A stretch of DNA of 61,989 nucleotides from Alphaproteobacteria bacterium (GTDB lineage Bacteria; Pseudomonadota; Alphaproteobacteria; MPNO01; VGEU01). Where the stretch lies: assembly GCA_016869145.1 (NCBI GenBank), contig VGEU01000009.1, positions 1 to 61,989 on the forward strand, written 5' to 3'. The translations under genes and the position numbers were made by a program. The notes below the pieces were generated by a model. It was not told where the DNA came from. It saw only the letters and a program-made list of their open reading frames with translations, and ran no database searches. Shown here in pieces: positions 42,969 to 53,877 of the stretch (positions within the stretch are counted from its first letter, which is position 1; each line of letters starts with the position of its first letter).

Positions 42969-42996
42969 ACGCGGCAACCCGGAGAGGAAAAGAACC

Positions 42997-43401
42997 TTGG
43001 ACAAGGACTACATCAATCCGCCGGGTGCGCTGAACTCGCTGCCGCGCGGCTACAGCCACGCGATCAAGGTGCGCAACCCGGGCTAGATGATCTTCATCGC
43101 CGGCCAGGGCGCGATCGATTCCAATCTCAAGCTGATCGGCGGCAACGACATCGAGGCGCAGACGCGGGCGACGTTCCAAAACATCAAGGAGAAGCTCACC
43201 CTCGCCGGCGCGAGCTTCACAGACGTGGTCAAGATGGTCGTCTACTGCTCCGACATCGACACGCAGCAGTGGCCGATCCGCAACGTCCGCGCCGAGTTCA
43301 TCGACGTCGACCACCCGCCGGTCTCGACCATGATCGAGGTATCGAAGTTCGCCGTCGCCGGCATGATGATCGAGATCGACGTGATCGCGGTCGCGCCGTA
43401 G
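42997..43401 (+). pseudogene. RidA-family gene with an in-frame TAG
   Basis: TTG 42997 has GGAGAGG nine bases upstream and reads DKDYINPPGALNSLPRGYSH up to VRNPG, then meets TAG at 43084-43086. The same frame resumes at once with MIFIAGQGAIDSNLKLIGG and continues to 43401 as a typical RidA core. Without the TAG the product would be 134 residues, normal for the family. From ATG 43087 a 104-residue piece lacking the first strand could be made by reinitiation. It follows the bicupin gene by 28 bases, suggesting a shared operon. Confidence 0.7.
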
Positions 43402-43411
43402 CACCCATCAT

Positions 43412-43432
43412 CGCCGCCCACGACGGGCGGCG
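43412..43432. terminator. GC-rich hairpin after the RidA gene
   Basis: CGCCGCCC (43412-43419) and GGGCGGCG (43425-43432) form a perfect 8-bp stem with loop ACGAC, 10 bases after the RidA stop. There is no U-run, so termination may be Rho-assisted or the hairpin may only stabilise the transcript end. The remaining spacer (43433-43593) before the converging MFS gene shows nothing I can assign. Confidence 0.4.
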
Positions 43433-43593
43433 CCGATGAAGAGCATCCGCGGGTCGGTCGCGTGGGTGTTCGTCCGGGTGGTCGCGCGCGGCGCGCTCAT
43501 GCCGGCGCGGTCACGGCGGCGCTCGGCCATGACCCGATCCGCGAAAACGCGACTGAATCCGGTTCCTCTGCGGAGAGATCGAGCCGCGCGGCC

Positions 43594-44784
43594 TCATTCG
43601 GCCGGCATGAACCGTCGCCGCCCGAAGCGGAGCCACAACGTGAGACCGAGCGCGGCGGCGATGACCGGGATCACGCCCAGATTGACGAACCACCAGCCGA
43701 GACCGGCCTGGAGCATTCCTGATGCCAGCACCGCGAGCGTCACGCTCGACCAGATCAAGAGGTCGTTGAACCCCTGCACCTTGGCGCCTTCCGACGGGGT
43801 ATGGGTCTGGGTCAGCAGCGTCGTGCCGCCGATGAACAGGAAGTTCCAGCCGATGCCGAGGAGCGTCATGCCGACCAGGAAATGACCGAGCTCGACACCC
43901 ATGAAATTGACGACGATGTTGGCGACCAGGAGCGCGGCGCCGGCCAACATGACGTCGAGCATACCGAAGCGCTTGATCAGGTGGCCAGTGAAGAAGGACG
44001 GCCCGAACATGCCAAGCATGTGGAAGATCATCATCGTCGCCGTGTCGGCGAAGGTGAGCCCGCATTCGATCATGGCGAGAGGCGCCACCGTCATCAGAAG
44101 CATCATGGTGGCATAGGCGGCCGTCGCCGCGAGTGCGGCCACTAGGAATTCCGGCTGCCGCGCGATCACGCGGAGCGGCCGCCCAGCCTCTTGGCGCTCG
44201 GCCGTGGTCAGGCGCGGCAAATGCACGAACAGGAGGATCGCGATCACCAGGAAATACATGAGCGCGAAGCTCACATAGGCGCCGGCATAGAGAACCGGCG
44301 TGAACAACTCGTTGGTGAGGCGCGCGAGATAGGGGCCCGTCACCGCGGCGACCACGCCGCCCGCCAGCACGAGCGAGATCGCGCGCGATCGGTACTCGGG
44401 GCCCGCGATTTCGGACGCGGCAAAGCGGAGGAACTGGGCGAAGGCGTTGAAGCTCCCGATCATCGCCGAGCCGATACAGAACAGCACGAACGACCGTTCG
44501 AAGATGGCGTAGGCGCAGACCAGCGCCCCGGCACCCGCGACCGTGGCGCCGACGACGAAGCCGAGCTTCCGGCCGAAACGGCGCATGAAGAACGCGGCCG
44601 GCAATGTCGTCAGCATTGCGGCGCCGAAGAAGAGAGCGACCGGGAGCGTCGACAGAGACTTGTCGACCGCGAGCGTGTTGCCGGCCAGCGCGACCACGAT
44701 GAATTTCGCGCCGATCGTGGTCATGTAGAGGGCCTGGGCAACCGCGAGGAGAAAGATATCGCGGCGGCTACGCTCTGCGAACAT
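43594..44784 (-). CDS. Major facilitator superfamily transporter
   Basis: A 396-residue inner-membrane protein with about twelve hydrophobic segments. The start MFAERSRRDIFLLAVAQALYMT and the loop FFMRRFGRKLGFVVGATVAG after segment 2 (near residue 65) match the MFS cytoplasmic 2-3 motif. The second half repeats it in HLIKRFGMLDVMLAGAAL near residue 270. The substrate is unknown; efflux or uptake of a catabolic acid is possible given the neighbours. It is divergent from the Rieske gene at 44931 with a 146-base spacer. Confidence 0.87.
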   Translation of the reverse strand: MFAERSRRDIFLLAVAQALYMTTIGAKFIVVALAGNTLAVDKSLSTLPVALFFGAAMLTTLPAAFFMRRFGRKLGFVVGATVAGAGALVCAYAIFERSFVLFCIGSAMIGSFNAFAQFLRFAASEIAGPEYRSRAISLVLAGGVVAAVTGPYLARLTNELFTPVLYAGAYVSFALMYFLVIAILLFVHLPRLTTAERQEAGRPLRVIARQPEFLVAALAATAAYATMMLLMTVAPLAMIECGLTFADTATMMIFHMLGMFGPSFFTGHLIKRFGMLDVMLAGAALLVANIVVNFMGVELGHFLVGMTLLGIGWNFLFIGGTTLLTQTHTPSEGAKVQGFNDLLIWSSVTLAVLASGMLQAGLGWWFVNLGVIPVIAAALGLTLWLRFGRRRFMPAE

Positions 44785-44930
44785 CGGCGGAGGGTATGCG
44801 ATCGTCGCCGCCGCCGCCAGCCTTGGTTGCGGCCCCGGCGCGGGCGGGCGACGGCCATTGTCGGCGCCGCCTCGCGGTTGCTAGCATCGGTCGACCCGGA
44901 CCAGGGCGTCCGTCCGCGTTGGAGACATCG

Positions 44931-46214
44931 ATGCTGTCGACCGAAGACAACGATCTGGTGACACGGGTCGGCCCCGGAACGCCGCTCGGCGCGTTGATGC
45001 GGCGCTATTGGATCCCGGTCGTGGTCGCGTCCGAGATCGCCGAGCGCGACGGCCCGCCGATCCGCGTGCGGCTCCTCGGCGAGCGCCTGGTCGCGTTTCG
45101 CAACAGCGAGGGGCGTGTCGGACTGCTCGGCGAGTTCTGTCCGCATCGGAGGGTGTCTCTGTTCCTCGGCCGCAACGAGGAATGCGGGCTCCGTTGCGTC
45201 TATCACGGCTGGAAGTTCGACCTCGCTGGCCGCTGCGTCGACATGCCGACGGAACCGCCGGGAAGCGAGTTCAAGAACCGTATCCGCCAGGTCGCCTATC
45301 CGACCGCCGAGCTCGGTGGCGTCGTCTGGGCCTATATGGGAGAGGGCGATCCGCCGCCGCCGCCGCGTTTCGAGTGGACGCGGCTTCGCGACGATCAGCG
45401 CGTCGTCACGCGGACCTGGCAGGAGTGCAACTGGCTGCAGGCGCTCGAGGGCGGCATCGACAGCATGCACGCCTCCGCTCTTCACACCAAGCTAACGCCA
45501 GGGTCGCCGCGCGCCGGTCTGAGCGGTCTCTGGACCGTGCCGGTGCCGTTGCGCGACGAGGTCGAGGTGACCGACTACGGCCACGCCTACGCCTCGATCC
45601 GCCCGATGGACGGCGGCCGGCGCTGGGTCAAGGTCTATCACTACGTGATGCCGTTCTACACGCTGTTCCCGTTCGAGCTCGGTGGCGACGGCACGACGCT
45701 GCAACCGATCATCAACGGCCACATCTTCGTGCCGATGGACGACGAGAACACGATGGTCTTCAACTGGATCGGCCGCTACGGCAACGACGCACTCGGCGAG
45801 ACGGAGCGGGCGGCACTCGAGTGGAGCCGCGGCCGCGGCCCGGGTGAGATCGATCCCGACCACCGCAAGCTGCGCAACCGCGATCGGCACTGGCTGATCG
45901 ACCGCACGGTGCAGAAGACCGAGACCTATAGCGGCATCGACGGCATCAACAACCAGGACCACGCGGTGCAGGAGAGCATGGGCGCGATCGTCGACCGCAG
46001 CCTCGAGCATCTCGGCACCACCGATGCCGCCGTCATCGCGACACGGCGCATCCTCCTCACCCATCTCAAGACCGCGCGGCGCGACGACGCGCCGCCAGGC
46101 GTGGCACCGACCTACTACAACATCCGCGCGATCGAACGCATCGTCAGCGACGGCGGGCGCTGGCAGGACACGCTGCGCGCGCTCTACGACCCGCGCGACA
46201 CACCGCAACGCTGA
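44931..46214 (+). CDS. Rieske aromatic ring oxygenase, phthalate 4,5-dioxygenase-like
   Basis: A 427-residue oxygenase component. Rieske ligands are C70-x-H72 and C89-x2-H92 (FCPHRR, CVYHGWKFD). The mononuclear iron site is D177-x2-H180-x4-H185 in GGIDSMHASALH. The C-terminal domain with VQKTETYSGIDGINNQDHAV near residue 325 is typical of the phthalate dioxygenase group. It needs a reductase, which is not in the window. ATG 44931 is chosen; the reading to 44796 lies in the divergent spacer and is low-complexity. A NAD(P)-binding protein follows after 31 bases. Confidence 0.88.
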   Translation: MLSTEDNDLVTRVGPGTPLGALMRRYWIPVVVASEIAERDGPPIRVRLLGERLVAFRNSEGRVGLLGEFCPHRRVSLFLGRNEECGLRCVYHGWKFDLAGRCVDMPTEPPGSEFKNRIRQVAYPTAELGGVVWAYMGEGDPPPPPRFEWTRLRDDQRVVTRTWQECNWLQALEGGIDSMHASALHTKLTPGSPRAGLSGLWTVPVPLRDEVEVTDYGHAYASIRPMDGGRRWVKVYHYVMPFYTLFPFELGGDGTTLQPIINGHIFVPMDDENTMVFNWIGRYGNDALGETERAALEWSRGRGPGEIDPDHRKLRNRDRHWLIDRTVQKTETYSGIDGINNQDHAVQESMGAIVDRSLEHLGTTDAAVIATRRILLTHLKTARRDDAPPGVAPTYYNIRAIERIVSDGGRWQDTLRALYDPRDTPQR

Positions 46215-46245
46215 CGGCCGCGACCGCCGCGCCAGGGAGGCAGCG

Positions 46246-46893
46246 ATGAAGATCGGAATCCTCGGAAGCGGCAACATGGGCCGTGCGCTCGGCGCCGCCT
46301 GGGCCGGGTGCGGGCACGCGATCTTCTTCGGCGGTCGGACGGAAGCAAGCGCGATCTCGGTCGCGGAGCGCGTCGGCCGACGGAGCGTGGGCGGCTCGCT
46401 CGCCCGCGCCGCCGCGTTCGGCGAGGTCCTCGTGCACACCGCGCGCGATGCGATGCCCTCGGCCATGGTCGAGGACGCCCGCGCACTCGCGGGCAAGGTG
46501 CTGATCGATCTCAACAACAAGCCCGTGCCGCCGGGCTATGCGTTCGAGCCGGTCCTCGAATCCTATGCCGAGCGCTATGCGGTGGATGTCCCCGGGCTCC
46601 GCGTGGTGAAGGCCTTCAACACGCTCCCGGTCCAGGTCTTCGGCTACGCGCCCGACATTCTCCGACGGCACGCCGTGACGGTCTTCGCGGCCGCCGACGA
46701 TGCCGACGCGAAATCGATCGTGATGCGGCTCGCGACCGAGATCGGCCTCGCGCCGGTCGATGCCGGACCGCTGCGGAACGCACGCGTGCTCGAGGGGTTC
46801 GGCGACATGCTCCGCTATCTGATCAACGTCGCGAAGCTCGGCGCCGCGACAACACTCTCGGCACGTGTCCTGCCGCCGCCCGGCGAAGCCTAG
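46246..46893 (+). CDS. Small NAD(P)/F420-type dinucleotide-binding oxidoreductase
   Basis: A 215-residue Rossmann protein resembling NADPH:F420 oxidoreductase and the NADP-binding domain of related reductases. The glycine loop is KIGILGSGNMGRALGAAW at residues 2-19. VLIDLNNKPVPPGYAFEP near residue 86 and VVKAFNTLPVQVFGY near residue 118 are typical. AGGGAGG lies 7-13 bases before ATG 46246. It follows the Rieske gene and may provide reducing power or act on its product, but no such link is established. It ends in TAG. Confidence 0.8.
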   Translation: MKIGILGSGNMGRALGAAWAGCGHAIFFGGRTEASAISVAERVGRRSVGGSLARAAAFGEVLVHTARDAMPSAMVEDARALAGKVLIDLNNKPVPPGYAFEPVLESYAERYAVDVPGLRVVKAFNTLPVQVFGYAPDILRRHAVTVFAAADDADAKSIVMRLATEIGLAPVDAGPLRNARVLEGFGDMLRYLINVAKLGAATTLSARVLPPPGEA

Positions 46894-46921
46894 CCGGCAA
46901 CACCCTATCGAGGCGCCACCT

Positions 46922-47749
46922 CTAGGCCGCTGCCGAGATCATCCGGCGCGTCTTCAGGAAGAACTTCAGGAAGAACATCATGCACACGAGCCGGGTGAGA
47001 AACCGGCCCGAGCGGGTCTCGGGCGGCACGCCGACCGCCTTGAACACCATGCCGGCGCCGCGTTCAACGTGCCACGGCCGGTAGTAGCGGAGCGCGACCC
47101 GGCGATAGGCGTCGAAATTGGCCGCGCGGTCATACTGACCGCCGTCACCATTGGCCGCGAAATAGGCCGAGGCGAGCTCGTCGTCCTCGGTCTCCGCGAT
47201 CCGCGAGAAGGCGACCCGGACCCGCGCCCACATGCCGAGATGCTCGGAATCGAGATAGCGGCGCATGTGATTGTAGAACAGCCAGTAATGCGCGATCTCG
47301 TCGTGGGCGATGTTGCGGCAGATCGCCTTGAGGACCGGCTCGCGCGTCGCGTCGGCGAGCGCGGTGTAATAAGAGCTCGTGCCGGTCTCCACCATGCACC
47401 GGGCGATCATCTCGCCGGTGCGCGAGCCGCGGACCGATTCGGATGCGCCGAGCGGCAGCTTGTAGCGGGTGGTGAATGCCCGGAACGCGCGGTCGAAGTC
47501 GAATGCGGGATCGGCGAGCGTCGCCCATCGCCCGAGGGCGAGACCGTGCTGGACCTCCTCGCGCGACCAGCCCTCGACCGCCTTCCGGACCTTGGGGTCA
47601 TCGGCGAACACGTCTTCGAGATATCGCCGATAATCGTCGGCATTGTATTCGACCAGACACGCCGCCTTGATCAGCGGCACGATGTCGGGATCGACACGCG
47701 TGCGGTCGAAGCGCTCCCAAGGAATGTCGTCGAGCGTCCACCCCGTCAT
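46922..47749 (-). CDS. Ferritin-like di-iron protein, function unknown
   Basis: A 275-residue helical protein. A di-iron ligand set can be traced: E34, E65-x2-H68 (SREEVQHGL), E121 (VETGTSSYY) and E151-x2-H154 (AHDEIAHYW). This pattern belongs to the ferritin-like group that includes acyl-ACP desaturases and ribonucleotide reductase R2-type oxidases. The C-terminus is hydrophobic and basic (CMMFFLKFFLKTRRM), suggesting membrane contact. It is not named further. It stands alone at the border between the accessory region and the atp operon. Confidence 0.7.
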   Translation of the reverse strand: MTGWTLDDIPWERFDRTRVDPDIVPLIKAACLVEYNADDYRRYLEDVFADDPKVRKAVEGWSREEVQHGLALGRWATLADPAFDFDRAFRAFTTRYKLPLGASESVRGSRTGEMIARCMVETGTSSYYTALADATREPVLKAICRNIAHDEIAHYWLFYNHMRRYLDSEHLGMWARVRVAFSRIAETEDDELASAYFAANGDGGQYDRAANFDAYRRVALRYYRPWHVERGAGMVFKAVGVPPETRSGRFLTRLVCMMFFLKFFLKTRRMISAAA

Positions 47750-47765
47750 TTCGACACCCCACGTC

Positions 47766-47822
47766 TTCTTGGCTTCTTGGCCTTATTCGCCATAAATGTA
47801 GGCGGGTGTTCGATTTAGGCAA
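47766..47822 (-). promoter_or_regulatory. Candidate promoter and tandem 8-mer ahead of the di-iron protein gene
   Basis: On the minus strand TTGCCT (47822-47817) and TACATT (47800-47795) are separated by 16 bases, a fair -35/-10 pair in a locally AT-richer stretch. Between it and ATG 47749 the 8-mer TTCTTGGC (plus strand) occurs twice in tandem at 47766-47773 and 47774-47781. The rest of the spacer up to 47940 shows nothing assignable. Confidence 0.35.
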
Positions 47823-47940
47823 GGGCAAAGTCGATGAGCCGGCGCCGCCCGGATGATCCATCGGGGCGGATGTCGCGGCGCGAGTGGGCGCGAGAGGCTT
47901 CGTTGATGCGCGGCGCGGGATGGCCGCCGCCGCCTTCCGG

Positions 47941-48357
47941 TCAGTGGCCGCTCGTGCCTTCGACCGCCTTGAGGAGGAGCTCGGCCCCGGCGAGACGCTG
48001 CTTGGCGGCGCGGATGTCTTCTTCCCGCACCGCGGCATCGACCGCCTCCTTCGCCGCGCGCACACGCGCCTCGGCGGCGGCCCGGTCGATGCCGGCGAGC
48101 GAGATCGCCTCGTCGGCGAGAACGGTGCAGCGATCGGGCATCACCTCGGCGAAGCCGCCGGCGACGAAGATGCGTTCGTCGATCTTGCCGTCGCGATAGA
48201 TGCCGATGATGCCGGGACGCACGGTCGAGATCATCGGGGCATGGCCGGGCAGCACGCCGAAATCGCCCTCGGCGCCGGGAACGACGATCATCTCCGCCGG
48301 CTTCGACACGAGGAGCCGCTCCGGCGAGACGAGCTCGAACTGGACCGTATTGGCCAT
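47941..48357 (-). CDS. atpC: ATP synthase F1 subunit epsilon
   Basis: The 138-residue epsilon subunit of the F1 rotor stalk. The N-terminal beta-sandwich reads VQFELVSPERLLVSKPAEMI and contains PGAEGDFGVLPGHAPM near residue 28, the family hallmark. The C-terminal helical part is Ala/Glu-rich with the usual length. It is the last gene of the minus-strand atpHAGDC operon, 14 bases after atpD. Confidence 0.95.
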   Translation of the reverse strand: MANTVQFELVSPERLLVSKPAEMIVVPGAEGDFGVLPGHAPMISTVRPGIIGIYRDGKIDERIFVAGGFAEVMPDRCTVLADEAISLAGIDRAAAEARVRAAKEAVDAAVREEDIRAAKQRLAGAELLLKAVEGTSGH

Positions 48358-48371
48358 CGCCCCCTCGCCGA

Positions 48372-49835
<1,464 letters not shown>

Positions 49836-50723
49836 TCAGACCGCGTCGGCGCCCGAGATGATCTCGATCAGTTCCTTGGTGATGACCGCCTGCCGCGTCC
49901 GGTTGTACTGGAGCGTCAGCCGGTCGATCATGTCGCCCGCGTTGCGGGTGGCATTGTCCATCGCGGTCATCCGCGCGCCCTGCTCGCTCGCGTTGTTCTC
50001 GAGGAGGGCGCGGAAGATCTGGACGGCGAGGTTGCGCGGCAGGAGCGCCGACAGGATCTCGCCCTCGTCGGGCTCGTACTCGTAGACCGCGCGCGCGCCA
50101 CCGGCCGCCGCTTCACCCGCCTCGGCCGGCACGGCGAAGGGGATGAGCTGCTGGCGTGTCACCGTCTGCTTGATGGCCGACGTGAAGCGGTTATAGATGA
50201 TCGTGCACACGTCGAACTCGCCCGCCTCGAACATTGCGTTCACGCGGTCGGCGATCTTCTGGGCATCGTCGTAGCTGAGCCGGCGCCGACCGACGTCCTC
50301 GAACGTCTCGACGATGTTCGAGCGATAGTCGCGGGTCAGCTGGGTGCGTGCCTTGCGGCCGACACAGAGGATCTTGACCGTCTTGCCGTCGCGCTGGAGC
50401 GACCGGATCATCAGACGCGCATCGCGCACGATCGAGGAATTGAACGCGCCGCAGAGGCCGCGGTCCGATGTCGCGACGACGAGGAGCTGCACTTGGTCCT
50501 TGCCGGTTCCGGCGAGGAGCCGCGGCGCGCCGGCCGACTTGGCGAGCGAGGCGGCGAGCGAGCCGAGCATGCGCTCCATCCGCTCCGCATAGGGCCGCGC
50601 GGCCTCGGCCTGCTCTTGCGCGCGGCGGAGCTTCGCCGCGGCGACCATCTTCATCGCCGAGGTGATCTTCTGCGTCGACTTGACGCTTCGGATCCGGTTG
50701 CGGAACGCCTTGAGGCTGGGCAT
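49836..50723 (-). CDS. atpG: ATP synthase F1 subunit gamma
   Basis: The 295-residue central stalk subunit. N-terminal coiled-coil helix begins [20 protein letters not shown], followed by [16 protein letters not shown]; the C-terminal helix holds [18 protein letters not shown] and the typical end [19 protein letters not shown]. Length is normal. It lies 21 bases after atpA. Confidence 0.97.
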   Translation of the reverse strand: MPSLKAFRNRIRSVKSTQKITSAMKMVAAAKLRRAQEQAEAARPYAERMERMLGSLAASLAKSAGAPRLLAGTGKDQVQLLVVATSDRGLCGAFNSSIVRDARLMIRSLQRDGKTVKILCVGRKARTQLTRDYRSNIVETFEDVGRRRLSYDDAQKIADRVNAMFEAGEFDVCTIIYNRFTSAIKQTVTRQQLIPFAVPAEAGEAAAGGARAVYEYEPDEGEILSALLPRNLAVQIFRALLENNASEQGARMTAMDNATRNAGDMIDRLTLQYNRTRQAVITKELIEIISGADAV

Positions 50724-50744
50724 CGCGGGCTACGGTCGCTCGGC

Positions 50745-52280
50745 TCAACCCGCGACGAACGACTTCGAGAATCCGTCCAGCGCCGACTTGAGACGGCCGC
50801 GGATGTCGTCGGTCAGCTCGCGCTTGGTGCGGATGTCGTCGAGGATGGCCTTGTGCTTCGAGCGCACCTCGCTGAGGAGCCCCTGCTCGAATCGGGTTAC
50901 GGCCGAGATCGGGAGCGTGTCGAGATAGCCGTTGACGCCGGCATAGATGACGACAACCTGCTCCTCGACGGGCATCGGCGAATATTGCGGCTGCTTGAGA
51001 AGCTCGGTCAGCCGCGAGCCGCGGTTGAGGAGCCGCTGCGTCGCCGGGTCGAGGTCGGAGGCGAACTGCGCGAACGCCGCCATCTCGCGATACTGCGCGA
51101 GCTCGAGCTTGATCGAGCCGGCAACCTGCTTCATCGCCTTGATCTGCGCCGCCGAGCCGACGCGGCTCACCGAGATGCCGACATTCACCGCCGGGCGGAT
51201 GCCGGAGTAGAAGAGCTCGGTTTCGAGAAAGATCTGACCGTCGGTGATCGAGATGACATTGGTCGGGATATAGGCCGACACGTCGCCGGCCTGGGTCTCG
51301 ATCACGGGAAGTGCGGTGAGCGAGCCCGAGCCGTTGCGGTCGCTCATCTTCGCCGCGCGCTCGAGGAGCCGCGAGTGGAGATAGAACACGTCGCCCGGAT
51401 AGGCCTCGCGTCCCGGCGGCCGGCGGAGGAGGAGCGACATCTGGCGGTACGCGACGGCCTGCTTCGACAGATCGTCATAGATGATCAGCGCGTGCATGCC
51501 GTTGTCGCGGAAGAACTCGCCCATCGTGCAGCCGGTGTAGGGGGCGAGGAACTGGAGCGGCGCCGGGTCGGACGCCGTCGCGGCGACGACGATCGAATAC
51601 TCGAGCGCGCCGTTGTCCTGCAACGACTTCACGATCTGCGCCACGCTCGAGCGCTTCTGGCCGACCGCGACATAGATGCAGTAGAGCTTCGCCTTCTCGT
51701 CGGTGCCGGAATTCGGCCCCTTCTGGTTGATGATGGTATCGATCGCGACCGCGGTCTTGCCGGTCTGGCGGTCGCCGATGATGAGTTCGCGCTGGCCGCG
51801 ACCGATCGGAATCAGACTGTCGATCGCTTTGAGGCCGGTCTGCATCGGCTCGTGCACCGACTTGCGCGGGATGATGCCGGGCGCCTTGACCTCGACGCGG
51901 CGGCGCTGGGCGTCCTGGATCGGCCCCTTGCCGTCGATCGGGTTGCCGAGGCCGTCGACCACGCGACCGAGGAGGCCGCGGCCGACCGGCACGTCGACGA
52001 TGGCGCCGGTGCGGCGAACGGTGTCTCCTTCCTTGATCGTGCGGTCGTCACCGAAAATGACGACGCCGACATTGTCGGACTCGAGGTTGAGCGCCATGCC
52101 GCGAATGCCGCCGTCGAACTCGACCATCTCGCCGGCCTGAACCTTGTCGAGCCCGTGGATGCGCGCGATGCCGTCGCCGACCGACAGGACCTGGCCGACC
52201 TCGGCCACTTCGGCCTCGGTGCCGAAATTGGCGATCTGGCTCTTGAGGATTGCGGAGATTTCCGCGGCGCGGATGTCCAT
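50745..52280 (-). CDS. atpA: ATP synthase F1 subunit alpha
   Basis: The 511-residue non-catalytic nucleotide-binding subunit. Start [19 protein letters not shown] is standard. P-loop [20 protein letters not shown] lies near residue 170 and the Arg finger region ends SVGGSAQI-like as [18 protein letters not shown] near residue 370; here the family Gly in SVG is followed by SAAQ, a common alpha variant. ATG 52280 overlaps the atpH stop by one base. A frame open to 53123 is not coding. Confidence 0.98.
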   Translation of the reverse strand: MDIRAAEISAILKSQIANFGTEAEVAEVGQVLSVGDGIARIHGLDKVQAGEMVEFDGGIRGMALNLESDNVGVVIFGDDRTIKEGDTVRRTGAIVDVPVGRGLLGRVVDGLGNPIDGKGPIQDAQRRRVEVKAPGIIPRKSVHEPMQTGLKAIDSLIPIGRGQRELIIGDRQTGKTAVAIDTIINQKGPNSGTDEKAKLYCIYVAVGQKRSSVAQIVKSLQDNGALEYSIVVAATASDPAPLQFLAPYTGCTMGEFFRDNGMHALIIYDDLSKQAVAYRQMSLLLRRPPGREAYPGDVFYLHSRLLERAAKMSDRNGSGSLTALPVIETQAGDVSAYIPTNVISITDGQIFLETELFYSGIRPAVNVGISVSRVGSAAQIKAMKQVAGSIKLELAQYREMAAFAQFASDLDPATQRLLNRGSRLTELLKQPQYSPMPVEEQVVVIYAGVNGYLDTLPISAVTRFEQGLLSEVRSKHKAILDDIRTKRELTDDIRGRLKSALDGFSKSFVAG

Positions 52281-52840
52281 CACGCGGCCCCTTTCATGGC
52301 GAGTTGCAGACGTTGCAGCTTGGTACGGAGCGAGGAATCGACCATGCGCGAGCCGACGCGCACGACGAGACCTCCGAGTATCTCCGGATCGACGCGGACC
52401 TCGAGTGAGACCTTGGCGCCGAGCGAGGCGGCGAGCGACTGACGGATCGCATCGCGCTGCGCTTCCGACAAGGGCATCGCCGATACGACCTCGGCCGTCA
52501 CCTCGCCGCGGCGGCTCGCGAGGAGCGCCTTGTAGGCCTGGATCATCGACGGCAACGCGAACAACCGGCGGTTCTTGGCGACGACGCCGACGAAGCGGCG
52601 GGTCAACGCCGCCATGCCGGCGGCGGCCATCACCGCCTCCATCGCCCTGCCCTGGTCGTCGCGGCCGATCACCGGGCTCCGGATCAGGCGCGCGAGGTCC
52701 GACGACTCGGCGATCATGGCCGCCAGGCGACCGAGATCGTCGGCGATGGTGTCGAGCGCGCGTTCCTGCCCGGCGAGCTCGAACAACGCGGTCGCGTAGC
52801 GGCCGGCGAGACTGGAAACGCCGATCGGCTCGGACGACAC
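52280..52840 (-). CDS. atpH: ATP synthase F1 subunit delta
   Basis: The 186-residue peripheral stalk subunit, first gene of the operon. It reads [20 protein letters not shown] at the N-terminus and ends [20 protein letters not shown] followed by [16 protein letters not shown], the usual C-terminal signature. Start is GTG 52840. The F0 genes are not in the window, as is usual for alphaproteobacteria, which keep F1 and F0 in separate operons. Confidence 0.96.
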   Translation of the reverse strand: MSSEPIGVSSLAGRYATALFELAGQERALDTIADDLGRLAAMIAESSDLARLIRSPVIGRDDQGRAMEAVMAAAGMAALTRRFVGVVAKNRRLFALPSMIQAYKALLASRRGEVTAEVVSAMPLSEAQRDAIRQSLAASLGAKVSLEVRVDPEILGGLVVRVGSRMVDSSLRTKLQRLQLAMKGAA

Positions 52841-53041
52841 CTGGCTGAATCCTCAGAGACCGGTTTCGGGATCTATAAGTACTTGAAGCGTCGAGGTTTT
52901 TTAGCCACGGGTCCGAACTGGTTGTGGCCCCTCTGGGCCGTGGGGCACGGTTACCTAGCACACTCGTCCGGCGCTGGCAATCGGACAGCCGCGCGCAACC
53001 CCGAGCCCCCATGCGACCGCCGACAGGCACGCTCGGGTCAT

Positions 53042-53058
53042 ATTGTTCAAACAAGAAT
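53042..53058. promoter_or_regulatory. Imperfect palindrome ahead of the nitroreductase-MarR pair
   Basis: ATTGTTCAAACAAGAAT is a partial palindrome (TTGT-tcaa-ACAA core) in an AT-rich stretch 44 bases before ATG 53102. The second gene of that operon encodes a MarR regulator (53878), so this may be its operator. The rest of the divergent spacer toward atpH (52841-53041) contains a GGCCC-ctct-GGGCC hairpin at 52926-52939 and presumably the atp promoter, which I could not place. Confidence 0.35.
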
Positions 53059-53101
53059 GTTCTGCTATGAATGAATGATCGTTTTGCGCAGGGATCCCGC
53101 G

Positions 53102-53875
53102 ATGCCGACCCGACCCGACACACCCGCCACAGAGGCGCCCTTCATCACCCGCGACCGCTACGAGGCCTTCATCGCGATCGCCCGCGACCGCATCACGACG
53201 CGCCAGTTCGACCCGGCCTATCACGTGCCGCGCGCACACTACGAGATGATCCTCGAGGCCGCGCGCCACGCGCCGTCGGGGGCCAACGCGCAACCGTGGT
53301 TCTACGTCGTCGTGCCCGAGGCCGAGACCAAGCAGAAGATCGCCGACTATTTCGTCGAGGAGCAGCGCGCCCGCGCCAAGCTCAAGATGAAATTCCCGAC
53401 GCCCGACTATCGCGGCCTCGCCACCGCACCCGGTGTGATCGTCGTCGGCACCGATTTCCGCTGGACGCGCGCGTTCCCGGTGCTCGGCGACGGCTCGGAC
53501 CTCGACCGCATGTATCAGCAGAACGCCGAACGCATTCTCCTCCAGAGCGTCGCGGCGTCGACCATGTCGGCGCATCTCGCCGCCGCCGCGCTCGGCTACA
53601 ACGTGTGGTGGATCACGGCGATTGGCCAGGAGATGGCGCAGAAGGCCATGAAGCCGCTCCTCGGCATTCCCGACGAGCTCTCGGTCATCGATATCATGTG
53701 CTTCGGACCGCCGTCGGCAAAGGGCACGTATAAGCGCTGGAAGAAGTCGCTGCCTGAGATCATGAACTGGGGCCGCTTCGACCCGGCCAACCACAGGACC
53801 GCGGACGAGATCGAGACCTGGATCCGCGACCAGCGCCACCGTGTGCTCTATCGCGACGCGACGCAGATCGACTGA
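53102..53875 (+). CDS. Nitroreductase-family flavoprotein
   Basis: A 257-residue FMN-dependent oxidoreductase. FMN contacts are seen in [14 protein letters not shown] near residue 30 and [18 protein letters not shown] near residue 55, and the dimer helix has [20 protein letters not shown] near residue 150. It would reduce quinones, nitro compounds or halogenated phenols using NAD(P)H. ATG 53102 is preceded by AGGGA; the frame is open to 53075 but offers no ribosome site. It pairs with a MarR gene 2 bases downstream. Confidence 0.88.
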   Translation: MPTRPDTPATEAPFITRDRYEAFIAIARDRITTRQFDPAYHVPRAHYEMILEAARHAPSGANAQPWFYVVVPEAETKQKIADYFVEEQRARAKLKMKFPTPDYRGLATAPGVIVVGTDFRWTRAFPVLGDGSDLDRMYQQNAERILLQSVAASTMSAHLAAAALGYNVWWITAIGQEMAQKAMKPLLGIPDELSVIDIMCFGPPSAKGTYKRWKKSLPEIMNWGRFDPANHRTADEIETWIRDQRHRVLYRDATQID

Positions 53876-53877
53876 CG

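Noticed and set aside
7139-43086. TAG as a reassigned sense codon such as pyrrolysine
   Set aside because: Several intact genes end in TAG (3074, 14207, 31604, 41790, 46893, 58847), so the codon is a normal stop. No suppressor tRNA is visible in the window.
43407-43500. Short minus-strand reading ending PRMLFIGAARRGRR, a possible gene tail
   Set aside because: It is too short, has no family match I can name, and it overlaps the hairpin that follows the RidA gene.
52841-52920. A sigma70 promoter for the atp operon
   Set aside because: TATAGA is present on the minus strand near 52871-52876, but there is no acceptable -35 element at 16-18 bases.
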